Shown piece by piece: positions 20,345-29,778 of a stretch of 64,000 nucleotides of DNA (positions within the stretch are counted from its first letter, which is position 1; each line of letters opens with the position of its first letter). This DNA comes from Spirochaetales bacterium (GTDB lineage Bacteria; Spirochaetota; Spirochaetia; UBA9216). The translations under genes were made by a program, and so were the position numbers. Below the pieces are notes generated by a model, which was not told where the DNA came from, made no database searches, and saw only the letters and a list, made by a program, of their open reading frames with translations. The DNA lies in the NCBI GenBank assembly GCA_016839055.1, contig JAEKNX010000004.1, positions 310,001 through 374,000 of the forward strand, in the 5' to 3' direction.

Positions 20345-21396
20345 GTATCAATGCAGATGAAATAGCCGCCGTCCTGCGCGGGCTTAGCTTTGACGGGGCG
20401 AGCGGAGCCTTCATTAGCTATAGTGACAAGATGGTTGCCGCGCCAGAGCTTGAACTGCCTGAAGGAGCCTCGGAAGATGAAATGATTGCGAAAGCTTCCG
20501 GATTGTTTAAGAACGGCCGGCCTTCGGCAATAAATGTTGCAGGGGTCGGAAGCTTCAAAATAGGAACTGCAATCCGTGTTGCTGTAGTTACAGGCGGCGC
20601 TCAGGGTTTTGGCGCGGGTCTTGTACGCGAACTTGCGCGGAGCGGCTACTATGTTTTTATTGCGGACATGAATACAGGCGGAGCACGGAAGTTCGCCGAT
20701 GAACTGAATGCTGAATACGGACGTGAGACCTCCGCCGCTGTTGAAGTAAATGTTACCGATGAGCAGTCGGTTGAGAATATGGTATCGGAAGTGGTTCTTC
20801 GTGCCGGTGGAATTGACCTCTTTGTTAATAACGCCGGAGTACTTAAGGCCGGAAGTGTAAAAGAGCAGGAGCTGTCTGACTTTGAGTTTGTTACGAAGGT
20901 TAATTATACCGGCTATTTTCTCTGCGTCAAATACGTATCGAGGGTCATGGCCCTACAGAATAAGGCCGCGGAAGCAGCAGGACTCGTTTATTTTACCGAC
21001 ATTATTCAGATTAACTCGAAGTCCGGCCTCGAAGGCTCTAATAAAAACGGTGCCTATGCAGGCGGTAAGTTCGGCGGAATAGGGCTTACCCAGAGTTTCG
21101 CTCTCGAGCTTGTTACCGATCACATCAAGGTTAACTCAATCTGCCCCGGGAACTTCTTTGAAGGTCCGCTATGGGCTGACCCCGACCGGGGACTCTTTGT
21201 TCAGTATCTCAGAGCGGGGAAGGTTCCCGGTGCAAAAACTATCGAGGATGTTAAAGCCTTCTATGAGGCCAAGGTGCCGATGGGCCGGGGCTGTACTCCG
21301 GAAGATATAGCCAAGGCGCTTTTTTACCTGGTTGACCAGAAGTATGAGACTGGACAGGCTCTGCCTGTGACCGGCGGTCAGGTGATGCTGAAATGA
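20341..21396 (+). CDS. SDR-family dehydrogenase, probable lactaldehyde dehydrogenase half (RhaW-like)
   Basis: NAD(P)-dependent short-chain dehydrogenase. After an N-terminal extension of about 78 residues comes the cofactor motif TGGAQGFGAG, NNAG in LFVNNAGVL, and the catalytic YxxxK as AYAGGKFGG. The extension and the VTGGAQGFG region resemble the dehydrogenase half of the fused rhamnulose-phosphate aldolase/lactaldehyde dehydrogenase. The aldolase half is a separate gene at 11683. It would oxidise L-lactaldehyde to L-lactate; this is inferred. Start and stop overlap neighbours by 4 bases. Confidence 0.8.
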   Translation: MSINADEIAAVLRGLSFDGASGAFISYSDKMVAAPELELPEGASEDEMIAKASGLFKNGRPSAINVAGVGSFKIGTAIRVAVVTGGAQGFGAGLVRELARSGYYVFIADMNTGGARKFADELNAEYGRETSAAVEVNVTDEQSVENMVSEVVLRAGGIDLFVNNAGVLKAGSVKEQELSDFEFVTKVNYTGYFLCVKYVSRVMALQNKAAEAAGLVYFTDIIQINSKSGLEGSNKNGAYAGGKFGGIGLTQSFALELVTDHIKVNSICPGNFFEGPLWADPDRGLFVQYLRAGKVPGAKTIEDVKAFYEAKVPMGRGCTPEDIAKALFYLVDQKYETGQALPVTGGQVMLK

Positions 21397-22820
21397 AAAA
21401 ATTTATAGCAGTAGATCTGGGCGCGTCCAACGGGCGGGTTATTGTAGGAGATCTCTATAATATTGAGGTGGTTGCCCGTTTTAAGAGCCGTCCGGTCAGA
21501 ATCAGGAAGACAGTTTACTGGGATTTTCTTGGCCTCATGGCCGACATAAGAGAAGGCCTCCGAGCGGCCTTTGAAAAATATGGAGATGAGATTGTCAGTA
21601 TAGGATTTGATACCTGGGGAGTGGATTACGCGCTTCTGGATGCGAACGGCGACCTTCTTTCGAACCCCTTTCATTACCGGGATAACAGGACTGACGGCAT
21701 GATGGAAGAGTTCTTTAAGATCATCCCGAAGGAAGATGTCTATAACGAGACCGGAATTCAGTTCATGCAGATCAATACACTCTTTCAGATCTTCGCTCAC
21801 AACAGGATCTCTCCAGAGACAGTGAAGGCGGCAAGGCATTTTCTGACAGTGCCTGACCTCCTGAACTACTGGCTGACCGGAGTTATGAAAAATGAATTTT
21901 CCGAGGCAACCACTACCCAGCTTTATAATCCTGTAAAGGGCTGCTGGTCTGAGAAACTTATTAAGGCCGCGGGGTTTGACCCGAAAATCTTCGGCGATAT
22001 TGTGCTGCCTGGAACCGTGATAGGGAAGCTTCTTCCTGAAGAAGTGAAGTCGCTCGGGGCCGGGCCTGATGTTGTTGTAACTGCCGCGGCCTGTCATGAT
22101 ACCGCCTCCGCCGTGGCCGCCGTACCGGCGGCAGGAGGGAACTTCGCCTACCTTAGTTCCGGGACCTGGTCGCTGCTCGGCATTGAGCTTGATAAGCCGG
22201 TTATAAATGATCTTAGCTATAAATATAATTTTACAAACGAAGGCGGGCGGGAAGGAAGCATAACATACCTCAAGAATATAATGGGCCTCTGGATTATTCA
22301 GGAATGTAAGGCTCATTGGGATAAGACCGGCGAGGAGTACGACTGGCCCGAGATAGTCTCGATGGCTGAAGAGGCCGGTGACAGGGGCTTCAGTATGGAT
22401 CCCGATGATACGCGGTTTTTAAAATCTAATCTGACGAGCATCGGCATGCCGCTTCGGATTCAGGAGTACTGCCGGGAAGAAGGTCTTCCTGTCCCTGAGA
22501 CTATCGGGGAAATTGCGGCCTGCGTGTTCCGAAGTCTTGCAGAGAAATACGCTGTAACTGTGGGGCAGCTCGAAGAGAGCGCCGGAGTGGAGATTGAAAG
22601 CCTCTATATAATAGGCGGCGGTTGTCAAAATGAGCTTCTCTGCCGCTGGACGGCTGAGGCGGTCAAAGTACCAGTTTTTGCCGGCCCGGTTGAAGCAACG
22701 GCAATTGGCAACATCCTTATTCAGGCCATTTCGGCCGGAGAGGTTGCCTCCTATGAAGAAGGGCGGAAACTGATAGCGGCGAATTTTGAAATTAAACGCA
22801 TAGATTATAAGGAAGGGTGA
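21393..22820 (+). CDS. rhaB: L-rhamnulokinase
   Basis: Phosphorylates L-rhamnulose at C1 using ATP. It is a 475-residue FGGY-family kinase. The N-terminal phosphate loop is AVDLGASNGRVIVG, followed by RhaB-typical IGFDTWGVDYALLD and PFHYRDNRT, and later YLSSGTWSLLGIE and GGGCQNELL. FGGY kinases are usually about 480-500 residues, so the gene is full length. It overlaps both neighbours by ATGA junctions. With rhaM, rhaA and the aldolase it completes a standard rhamnose pathway. Confidence 0.95.
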   Translation: MKKFIAVDLGASNGRVIVGDLYNIEVVARFKSRPVRIRKTVYWDFLGLMADIREGLRAAFEKYGDEIVSIGFDTWGVDYALLDANGDLLSNPFHYRDNRTDGMMEEFFKIIPKEDVYNETGIQFMQINTLFQIFAHNRISPETVKAARHFLTVPDLLNYWLTGVMKNEFSEATTTQLYNPVKGCWSEKLIKAAGFDPKIFGDIVLPGTVIGKLLPEEVKSLGAGPDVVVTAAACHDTASAVAAVPAAGGNFAYLSSGTWSLLGIELDKPVINDLSYKYNFTNEGGREGSITYLKNIMGLWIIQECKAHWDKTGEEYDWPEIVSMAEEAGDRGFSMDPDDTRFLKSNLTSIGMPLRIQEYCREEGLPVPETIGEIAACVFRSLAEKYAVTVGQLEESAGVEIESLYIIGGGCQNELLCRWTAEAVKVPVFAGPVEATAIGNILIQAISAGEVASYEEGRKLIAANFEIKRIDYKEG

Positions 22821-24085
22821 TTATGAAGACCAAAGCAGTAAGAATATACGGAAAGAATGATTTAAGACTCGAGGAATTCGAGCTTCCGGTCATGGGTGAG
22901 GAGGAAATACTCGCGACAGTTATTTCGGATAGTATTTGTATGTCATCATACAAGGCTGCGTCACAGGGTTCTGCCCACAAGCGGGTTCCTGACGATGTTT
23001 CCGAGAATCCGACCATCATCGGGCATGAGTTTTGTGGTGAAATTCTCGAAGTAGGCTCAAAATGGGCCGGCAAGTTCAAGGCAGGTCAGAAATTTTCCAT
23101 TCAGCCTGCACTTAATTATAAAGGTTCTCTCGACGCTCCCGGCTATTCCTTCAGGTATATCGGCGGGGACGCTACAAACATACTAATACCCAATGAAGTA
23201 ATGGAAATGGATTGTCTTCTTCCCTATGAGGGTGACGCCTATTTCATGGGATCACTCTCTGAACCCGTATCCTGTATAGTCGGAACCTATCATGCTATGT
23301 ATCATATTCCCCAGGGAACTTATATTCACGAGATGGGAATAAGGGCAGGTGGGAATTTGGCAATTCTCGCGGGCGTGGGACCCATGGGGCTCGGGGCTAT
23401 AGATTATGCAATTCACGCGCCGGTAAAACCCGGGATGCTTGTAGTAACCGACATAGATGAGGCAAGGCTCGCCCGGGCGGCATCTATTTATACGGTAGAG
23501 GAGGCCGCCGCTAACGGGGTGAAGCTGATCTACCTCAATACAAAGGAATCCCCTGATCCTGTGGCCAGCCTGATGGAGCTCACCGGAGGCCTTGGATATG
23601 ATGATGTCCTTGTCATGGCACCGGTGAAACCGGTAATCGAGCAGGGAGACAAGATTCTGGCCAAGGACGGCTGTCTAAACTTTTTCGCCGGTCCATCAGA
23701 TGAAAACTTTAAGGCGGAGCTAAACTTCTATAATGTGCATTATGCTTTTCATCACCTCGTGGGAACCAGCGGCGGAAACACCGATGATATGAAAGAATCC
23801 CTCGTGATGATGGGTGACGGACGGCTCAATCCCTCAGCGATGATTACCCATGTTGGCGGTCTTGATGCTGTAGTGGAGACGACATTGAATCTTCCGAAGA
23901 TTCCCGGCGGCAAGAAACTTATATACAATCACAAGAGCATGCCGCTCACAGCCCTGGATGATTTTGAGAAACTCGGAGAGGGCAGTGAGTTCTTTGCCGA
24001 GCTGGCCCGGCTTGTGAAGGCGAATAACGGTTTGTGGAGTACAGAAGCAGAAGCCTATCTGCTTGAAAATGCCGAGAGTATTTAA
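22817..24085 (+). CDS. Zinc-type alcohol dehydrogenase family, L-sorbose-1-phosphate-reductase-like
   Basis: Medium-chain dehydrogenase of 422 residues. The GroES-like half carries the zinc-region GHEFCGEILEVGSKW, and a Rossmann region follows (LAILAGVGPMGLGAID, VVTDIDEARLARAASI). It is longer than typical alcohol dehydrogenases (about 350) because of inserts, as in sorbose/sorbitol-phosphate reductase relatives. It is the last gene of the overlapping series, and a terminator-like hairpin follows. It could reduce lactaldehyde to propanediol as a redox outlet, or act on another polyol; the sequence does not decide. Confidence 0.8.
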   Translation: MIMKTKAVRIYGKNDLRLEEFELPVMGEEEILATVISDSICMSSYKAASQGSAHKRVPDDVSENPTIIGHEFCGEILEVGSKWAGKFKAGQKFSIQPALNYKGSLDAPGYSFRYIGGDATNILIPNEVMEMDCLLPYEGDAYFMGSLSEPVSCIVGTYHAMYHIPQGTYIHEMGIRAGGNLAILAGVGPMGLGAIDYAIHAPVKPGMLVVTDIDEARLARAASIYTVEEAAANGVKLIYLNTKESPDPVASLMELTGGLGYDDVLVMAPVKPVIEQGDKILAKDGCLNFFAGPSDENFKAELNFYNVHYAFHHLVGTSGGNTDDMKESLVMMGDGRLNPSAMITHVGGLDAVVETTLNLPKIPGGKKLIYNHKSMPLTALDDFEKLGEGSEFFAELARLVKANNGLWSTEAEAYLLENAESI

Positions 24086-24111
24086 TTTCATCCGGCGATA
24101 TCAAAGCGGCG

Positions 24112-24143
24112 CCTCCTTATGAGCTGAATGAGGGGGGGCTTTT
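24112..24143 (+). terminator. Probable terminator of the rhamnose operon
   Basis: Arms CCTCCTTAT and ATGAGGGGG pair over 9 positions with two G-T pairs around a 7-base loop, then GGCTTTTAG follows. The position, 26 bases after the last stop and before a minus-strand gene end, suits a terminator. The T-run is short. Confidence 0.5.
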
Positions 24144-24151
24144 AGAACCTC

Positions 24152-25459
24152 TCAGGCAGGAAACTTGACCACTGCTTCGGTGTCTTCGGTGTGATTGAAG
24201 ATAATTGTTCCATTCAGTTGCTCTACAAGGATGCTAACCAATCTGGCGCCAAGGCTCCCACGAATTTCCTTCTTATGTTCCTCAGGGATTCTCAGGTTTC
24301 TGCAGATAATACTCATTTCATATTCACCGTCTGACTTTTTGAAGCGGATGTCTATTAGCTTTTCAATCTTCTCTTTCGACCAGCTCCTGACTGCTGTCGA
24401 AACCAGCTCGGTTGTTATGAGTCCGAGCGGAACAGCCCTTTCCGGTGAAAAATAGATTTCCGGTATGGCCATCCTGAATCTTACATTTTGGTCCGGAAAA
24501 GAGGAGAGAAGGGAGGAGGTAAGATCTTCCAGATAAATATTGATTTTCAACTTTGATACCAGATCTGAATTAAACATTTGTTCATGAATAAGCGACAATG
24601 AATAGATTCTGTTTCTTAGATCCTCAAGCTGGATTTTATTTGTATCATCAACGGTCTCTTCATAAAAATTTACAAGACTGATTATGATCATAAGGTTGTT
24701 TTTTACCCTATGATGAATCTCACCTATGAGAATCTCTCTTTCAGAAAGAGAAGTTTTGAGTGACTCTTCAAATTCTCTGCGTTTGGTAATATCCCTGATG
24801 ATGCAGGTTGCCGTGCTCTCCGGGGAGGCAATGAATCTGCATTCTATGCTGCAGAATCTTCCGTTCCAGAGCATGTCGCACTCGACTGTTGTCAGTTCAT
24901 GGGTTTTCAGGGTTTTATCAAGTGCCGCCATAATCTGTTTGCCTGTATCATCGGACAGGAATGATTTAATATCTCTTCCGAGAATCTTCTCTGAATCTCC
25001 TTCATATAGACTGTTACCGCTGAAAATCTTGTCAATTCGGCCGTCTTTGTTCAGCTGAAGGAAGGAGTCCGGGAGAGCATCATAGATTGATTCAAGCTCC
25101 TGTGTCCGGAGTTCCAATGTGCATGTCCGTTCATCGACAATCATCTGCAGATCGTGCTGGTAAATCAGTAATGCTGTTTCATGTTTGGTATTGGTTTTCG
25201 CATGGAAATAATGAATGATTGAGAGACCAATAAGGATGGCCGTATGGACTATCAGCGAACTCCGTATGAGGGTAATCATCAGCGTCATGTTTTGGTTGTA
25301 TGATACTTCCTTCTTTAGGTGAGCAAGAACCGATATTAATAAGACAATGAAAATGGCCGATAGGTAGAACATTGAAATCCGGAGCCATTTGAGACTTTTT
25401 TCTCTGCCTGACAGTTTTTTCGTCCTGTATCGAGTTATTTTTTCTGCTGATTCATTCAT
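24152..25459 (-). CDS. Sensor histidine kinase with PAS domain, HisKA_2 type
   Basis: Membrane-anchored kinase. Two helices at about 28-47 and 58-84 have almost no extracytoplasmic loop between them. A coiled linker (VDERTCTLELRTQELESIY) leads to a PAS domain at about 122-230. The phosphoacceptor region is EIHHRVKNNLMIIISLVNFY, with the His at 249 or 250, typical of HisKA_2/HWE kinases. The ATPase domain is short and lacks a clear canonical G-box. No response regulator is adjacent, so the partner is unknown. A 187-base gap separates it from the exporter gene upstream in its direction. Confidence 0.85.
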   Translation of the reverse strand: MNESAEKITRYRTKKLSGREKSLKWLRISMFYLSAIFIVLLISVLAHLKKEVSYNQNMTLMITLIRSSLIVHTAILIGLSIIHYFHAKTNTKHETALLIYQHDLQMIVDERTCTLELRTQELESIYDALPDSFLQLNKDGRIDKIFSGNSLYEGDSEKILGRDIKSFLSDDTGKQIMAALDKTLKTHELTTVECDMLWNGRFCSIECRFIASPESTATCIIRDITKRREFEESLKTSLSEREILIGEIHHRVKNNLMIIISLVNFYEETVDDTNKIQLEDLRNRIYSLSLIHEQMFNSDLVSKLKINIYLEDLTSSLLSSFPDQNVRFRMAIPEIYFSPERAVPLGLITTELVSTAVRSWSKEKIEKLIDIRFKKSDGEYEMSIICRNLRIPEEHKKEIRGSLGARLVSILVEQLNGTIIFNHTEDTEAVVKFPA

Positions 25460-25646
25460 GCAAATCTTCTCCGGCTATGAGTAACATAATATTCTCTTTA
25501 AAGGATATTGATTATCAGATTTTTGCTTAAGAAAGCATAGTAGTTCCCCTTTAAACATAGGTCAAGCCTATAAATTACCGTGAAAAGTAATTTAGGCAGG
25601 ATCTTCTCTGTTCTACATTGGAGATTCCGTTATTGCGATGAACTTT

Positions 25647-26525
25647 TTATTTAGCTCTTATTTTAACCGGGAGGTTTAGAATTAACACACCGCTCATGAT
25701 AATGAGTCCGCCAATTACCTGCTTGCCAGAAAGCTTATCTCCAATCACTAGCCAGGCGAGCAGAATTGTATATAGAGGTTCGATTGTACTAATGACGGCC
25801 GCGTTTTGGGCTCCGACCACCTTGAGACCGGACAGGAACGCTACAAACCCGATAATCGTACACCATACGGCAAGGACGGCGGCTGAGATCAGGTTGGCGG
25901 TGCTGAATGAAATATCAAGTGAACCTGTGAACGCCCCGTATATGGTGAAATATACCAGACAGCAGACTGCCATCCAGGCGGATACCTTCGCAGGCGGAAT
26001 ATCGGAAAGCATTTTCCGGCTTCCGATTATATAGATGGAATAAAATACCGCAACAAGAAATGCCAAAAGGACGCCGCGCAGGTCTAAATGTCCAAGAGGC
26101 CCCCAGAGAACGACAGCGCATCCGGTAAGCGAAATAATGAGTGAGGCGAGTTTGCGGCGACTGAAGCTTTCTCCAAGGAAGAGGACAGAGCCCGCCATCA
26201 CCATTGCCGGGTATGTGTACAAGATTAGTGAGCCGAGGGCCGGACTGATGTACTTCATCGCAAGAAACATCATCAGCGCAACATTTCCGTAACAGATAAA
26301 TCCCAGAAAGAGGAGACCTGCCAACTGTTTTCTGTTTACGCGCCAGCTGATGCCCCTGAGCCTGAGATAGCCTGTAAAAAAAAGACTTACAATTGCGAAG
26401 CGGATTATCATGATACTCGTCTCATCACCGCCCTGGGTAATTGCGATACGTGAGATGACGGCAATGGAGCCGAAGGCACAGGCTGAGATGATAATGAGAA
26501 TATTGCCCTTGATTTTCTGATTCAT
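25647..26525 (-). CDS. EamA/DMT-superfamily transporter
   Basis: Integral membrane protein of 292 residues with about ten hydrophobic helices in two EamA repeats. The first begins ILIIISACAFGSIAVISRIA and the second after about residue 150 (GVLLAFLVAVFYSIYIIGSR). STIEPLYTILLAWLVIGDKL is a typical second-repeat block. Family members export amino acids or other metabolites, and the substrate is not predictable. It stands alone between the kinase gene and the ABC importer operon. The 253 bases upstream of its start show no distinct signal. Confidence 0.88.
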   Translation of the reverse strand: MNQKIKGNILIIISACAFGSIAVISRIAITQGGDETSIMIIRFAIVSLFFTGYLRLRGISWRVNRKQLAGLLFLGFICYGNVALMMFLAMKYISPALGSLILYTYPAMVMAGSVLFLGESFSRRKLASLIISLTGCAVVLWGPLGHLDLRGVLLAFLVAVFYSIYIIGSRKMLSDIPPAKVSAWMAVCCLVYFTIYGAFTGSLDISFSTANLISAAVLAVWCTIIGFVAFLSGLKVVGAQNAAVISTIEPLYTILLAWLVIGDKLSGKQVIGGLIIMSGVLILNLPVKIRAK

Positions 26526-26778
26526 AAGTTTCTCCGAATCCTATCGTAGTTCAGCCCGCCGCAAGCCGTCAATCGAAGTTCATACTAGTTTTATATCATC
26601 TCTCTGACACAAGGCTGTTAATCCGCTGGAACTCAAAATAATGTAGTAAATTGAGTGGAAATAAGGATACAGACTAACTTGTTATTAGGCATGATTCATG
26701 AAATAAAAGTATTAACACGGAGAGTTTACCAGCAATTCTGATATGTTGTGCCGCCGGGGGACCTTTTCTTGAATAATC

Positions 26779-27552
26779 TCAATATACGACAGTGACCGAA
26801 CCGTCGCCAATTGGAACAATTTTTACGGCTATTCCGTAAACTGCGGAAAGGTTTTCTTCGGTAAACAGCTTGTCAAAGGGTCCTGATTTCACTTCCCTAT
26901 TCGGTCCTATTAGAATGAGATAATCGGCTGTCCGGGCTGCAAGTTCGGGGTCGTGAGTCGTGAATATTACTGTTTTTCCTGCTGTCCTGTAGGATTTCAT
27001 CAGGTTTATCATCTCCCGTTTTCTGGATAGATCGAGGTGATTTGTGGGTTCATCAAGCAGGAGGATCTCCGGCTCCTGGGTGAGTGAACGCGCCATCAGG
27101 CATACCTGAGTTTCTCCACCGCTGAGTCTGGGTATCTTTCTGTCGGCAATAGCCGTCCCTCCGGCTGTCGCAAGCGCTTCAAATGCTATTTTACGATCTT
27201 TTTCCCCGGGCTGCTGAAGAGGGTTCAGATAAGGTGCGCGGCCGAGAAGGATGTACTCGGCTACAGAGTACTCGAAGGATAGATTTTCTTTCTGAGGAAG
27301 CAGGCTTATTGTTCTTCCCCGCTCACGAGAACTGCGTTTCTGAAGATCTTTTCCGTTTAACAGTATTACCCCATCGTCCGGTTTCAGCCAGCCAAGCAAT
27401 AGATGCAGCAGTGTAGTCTTGCCCGTTCCGTTCGGTCCGAGAATTGCGCATATAGAACCTTCCGGCAGCGAAAGGTTGAGATCAGAAAAGAGTTTTGTTT
27501 CACCGAAAGAGAAGCTCATTCTCCTGAGTTCAAAAGCCGGTTGCCCTAGCAT
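26779..27552 (-). CDS. ABC importer ATP-binding protein, FecE/BtuD/MolC type
   Basis: ATPase of a metal-chelate, vitamin B12 or oxyanion importer. Walker A is GPNGTGKTT at 39-47, the signature LSGGETQ lies near residue 145, and Walker B is ILLLDEPTNHLD. At 257 residues it matches the family. The gene overlaps the permease by 7 bases and is last in a three-gene operon (binding protein, permease, ATPase). The neighbouring molybdoenzyme operon makes molybdate or tungstate a reasonable substrate, as for Haemophilus MolABC, but iron chelates or cobalamin cannot be excluded. Confidence 0.9.
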   Translation of the reverse strand: MLGQPAFELRRMSFSFGETKLFSDLNLSLPEGSICAILGPNGTGKTTLLHLLLGWLKPDDGVILLNGKDLQKRSSRERGRTISLLPQKENLSFEYSVAEYILLGRAPYLNPLQQPGEKDRKIAFEALATAGGTAIADRKIPRLSGGETQVCLMARSLTQEPEILLLDEPTNHLDLSRKREMINLMKSYRTAGKTVIFTTHDPELAARTADYLILIGPNREVKSGPFDKLFTEENLSAVYGIAVKIVPIGDGSVTVVY

Positions 27553-28553
27553 GTCTGCTCCGTATCAGGTCTTGTAAGGATGATTATAAAGAGAATGACG
27601 CCTAAAAATGCTGTCAGAATTCCCAGTGGAATCTCGCCTGAGAACAGCAGTCGGGCAAAATCATCGCAGATGAGTCCGAAAAGTCCGCCTATTACAATGG
27701 CGCCCGGAAGTGATGCCGAAGCATCGGCGCCAAATAGTTTTCGGGACAGATGAGGCACTATCAATCCTACCCACTGAACAATTCCACTGATGGAAATCAT
27801 TGTAGTGACGGGGATTACAGCCAGAAAGAGTATGAGCAGTCGGCCTTTTGCCGGGCTTAGTCCCAGGGAGAATGCCGTTTGGTCGCCGGTCGACAGGATG
27901 TTTATTCTCCAGCGCAGGGCGATGAGAATTGTCAGAGGAATCACTACTCCCGGAATTGCAGCCTTGAGGTGGGAGGGTGTTACTCCGGACAGGCCGCCGA
28001 GCAGCCAGAAGGTCATCTCCGGAAGTTGTGTCAGCGGATCGGCCAGCGTTTTCACGAGGCCGAGGCCCGCCGAGAATAGTGCCGATACGGCAATCCCTGC
28101 GAGTATAAGACGCAGCAACCAGCCTCCGAAGCGGAGCCTGTGGGCAAGGATGTAGGTTAGCGCAAGCCCTGTCAGCCCCGCGGCGGCAGCGCTGATCTGC
28201 ATCCATATCAGAGCCTGTCCGCCGAGTATAATGCTGAGTCCCGCACCGAAGGCGGCCCCCTGGCTTATCCCCAGAAATCCCGGCTCAACAAGAGGGTTGG
28301 AAAATATTAACTGAAATATAAGCCCTCCGCAGCCAAGCGCCATTCCCAGCAGCATGGCGGCTGTACAGCGGGGCAGTCTTAACGTCAGGAAGATTTTCAA
28401 CGCCAGAGGATCAGCTCTGAGCACTGAAATTGGAGTAAAGCCCGGCTTCGGGTAACGGCCTAGAAGCAGCGACAGCAGGAAGACTGCCGCAAGCGTAAGG
28501 CAAAGTAGTATTAGTCTGCTCTTGTTGCTTCGGTGCTTTACTGTTTTGCTCAT
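27546..28553 (-). CDS. ABC importer permease, FecCD/BtuC family
   Basis: Membrane channel subunit of 335 residues with roughly ten hydrophobic helices. FecCD signatures are LRLPRCTAAMLLGMALGCGG, NPLVEPGFLGISQGAAFGA and WVGLIVPHLSRKLFG. The start overlaps the stop of the binding-protein gene by one base. This family moves chelated iron, haem, cobalamin or, in MolB, molybdate. No substrate-specific residue can be picked out by eye. Confidence 0.92.
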   Translation of the reverse strand: MSKTVKHRSNKSRLILLCLTLAAVFLLSLLLGRYPKPGFTPISVLRADPLALKIFLTLRLPRCTAAMLLGMALGCGGLIFQLIFSNPLVEPGFLGISQGAAFGAGLSIILGGQALIWMQISAAAAGLTGLALTYILAHRLRFGGWLLRLILAGIAVSALFSAGLGLVKTLADPLTQLPEMTFWLLGGLSGVTPSHLKAAIPGVVIPLTILIALRWRINILSTGDQTAFSLGLSPAKGRLLILFLAVIPVTTMISISGIVQWVGLIVPHLSRKLFGADASASLPGAIVIGGLFGLICDDFARLLFSGEIPLGILTAFLGVILFIIILTRPDTEQTC

Positions 28554-29581
28554 CAGCGGTAGTCGCCTGTGATTTTGGGAAGAATTATCTCATCAACATC
28601 AGCCTTCGAGAAGCCGTATGCGGTGCTGTAAAATTGATAAAGTTTGCTCTCAAGCAGTGCTTCTGAAAACAGCTGAGGATGGAGTTTGCTTCCTATCCAG
28701 TACATGCCGAGTATCCATCGCGGATCAGGTTGATCCCAGCTTAGGAAATCTCCCGGGAAGGCATAGAGCCTGTCGTTCTGTTCTGCTCGCAGCATCTTCC
28801 ATAGCGGATCTTTTTTAAGCTGTTCTTTGACATCCGCAACATCGGTATGATAGGAGACTACAAAAATTGTATCCGGATCCCATGCGGCAATCTGCTCAAA
28901 TGATACGGTCTGCCAGCTTCTTTCGCTTACGGCATCCGTCCAGACCGGGACGCCCCCCGCCCATTCAACCATCCTTGTCTGAATCCAGCCGGCTGGCGGA
29001 ACCTTGAGGGTTAGACTGCCGCCTTTCATACTGTGATAGAGAAAGAGTACTCCGGGTTTTTCCGAAGCCGCTATTCCTGATGTTGTATTTTCAACAGCAA
29101 GCCGCTCGGTCTTGAAATAAGATTTAAGTTCCTCAGCCCGTTCGGGGTTATTGAAGATCTCTCCCATCAGCGTCAAATCTCTATCGTACTGCTCCGGTGA
29201 TTCCATGTCGATGTAGTAGACCGGGATGCCCAATGTCTCAATGTTTTTTGCGGCCTTTCTCATATACCCTTTTAGTATAACATGAGACGGGTTGTAGGCA
29301 GCAACAGTTTCGGGCTGCAGCTCCATTGCCAGAACAGCCTTGCCTGAATAGGCCGGATCAAGTATTTCCTGAAAACTACCGCCTGCCTGATTTCCTTTTC
29401 CCATTGCTATGAGAGCGTCTGCAGCCTCCGGGAACATATAGAGAGCGTCGAGGACTAGTGAATATCCGGGTCCCCAGCAGAGAATCTTCGGAGTAGTTCT
29501 GTCTTCAGCTGCCACAGTGGTCAATGAAATACAGACTGTCAAAAGCAGAGCTGAAACTGATTTTTTCATGTTGAATTGCAT
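28553..29581 (-). CDS. ABC importer substrate-binding protein, BtuF/FepB/MolA fold
   Basis: Exported binding protein of 342 residues with a signal peptide of about 24 residues (SVSALLLTVCISLTTVAAED). The body has the Peripla_BP_2 pattern (ETVAAYNPSHVILKGYMRK, then VSFEQIAAWDPDTIFVVSYH). The block SWDQPDPRWILGMYWIGSKL recalls the MolA-like branch from memory. It is transcribed away from the molybdoenzyme operon, which begins with a predicted cofactor riboswitch. Molybdate or tungstate is therefore the favoured but unproven ligand. It is first in its operon. Confidence 0.85.
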   Translation of the reverse strand: MQFNMKKSVSALLLTVCISLTTVAAEDRTTPKILCWGPGYSLVLDALYMFPEAADALIAMGKGNQAGGSFQEILDPAYSGKAVLAMELQPETVAAYNPSHVILKGYMRKAAKNIETLGIPVYYIDMESPEQYDRDLTLMGEIFNNPERAEELKSYFKTERLAVENTTSGIAASEKPGVLFLYHSMKGGSLTLKVPPAGWIQTRMVEWAGGVPVWTDAVSERSWQTVSFEQIAAWDPDTIFVVSYHTDVADVKEQLKKDPLWKMLRAEQNDRLYAFPGDFLSWDQPDPRWILGMYWIGSKLHPQLFSEALLESKLYQFYSTAYGFSKADVDEIILPKITGDYR

Positions 29582-29610
29582 AATTGTGTCCTTTTCAAGT
29601 GATGCTGATC

Positions 29611-29641
29611 ATTGTGGCGTCGAGTTAGTGCTTTTTGTCAA
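29611..29641 (-). promoter_or_regulatory. Weak promoter candidate for the importer operon
   Basis: On the minus strand TTGACA (29641-29636) is followed after 19 bases by CACAAT (29616-29611), 30 bases before the binding-protein start. The spacer is long and the -10 poor, so this is tentative. Confidence 0.3.
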
Positions 29642-29734
29642 GGCGATTTTTTAAAAAAAATAATGAAAAGTATTGTTTTTTGTTAAAATTAGAGGTGTGT
29701 CAGAGGTAAGTAAGAGTGAAACAATGATTTTTCG

Positions 29735-29763
29735 TTGACCGCAGACATTTTCTATGCTAGTCT
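29735..29763 (+). promoter_or_regulatory. Promoter candidate for the riboswitch/aldehyde oxidoreductase operon
   Basis: TTGACC (29735-29740), a 17-base spacer and TAGTCT (29758-29763). Transcription would begin near 29770, just ahead of the predicted riboswitch. Confidence 0.45.
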
Positions 29764-29778
29764 TTTAGAAAATTATAT

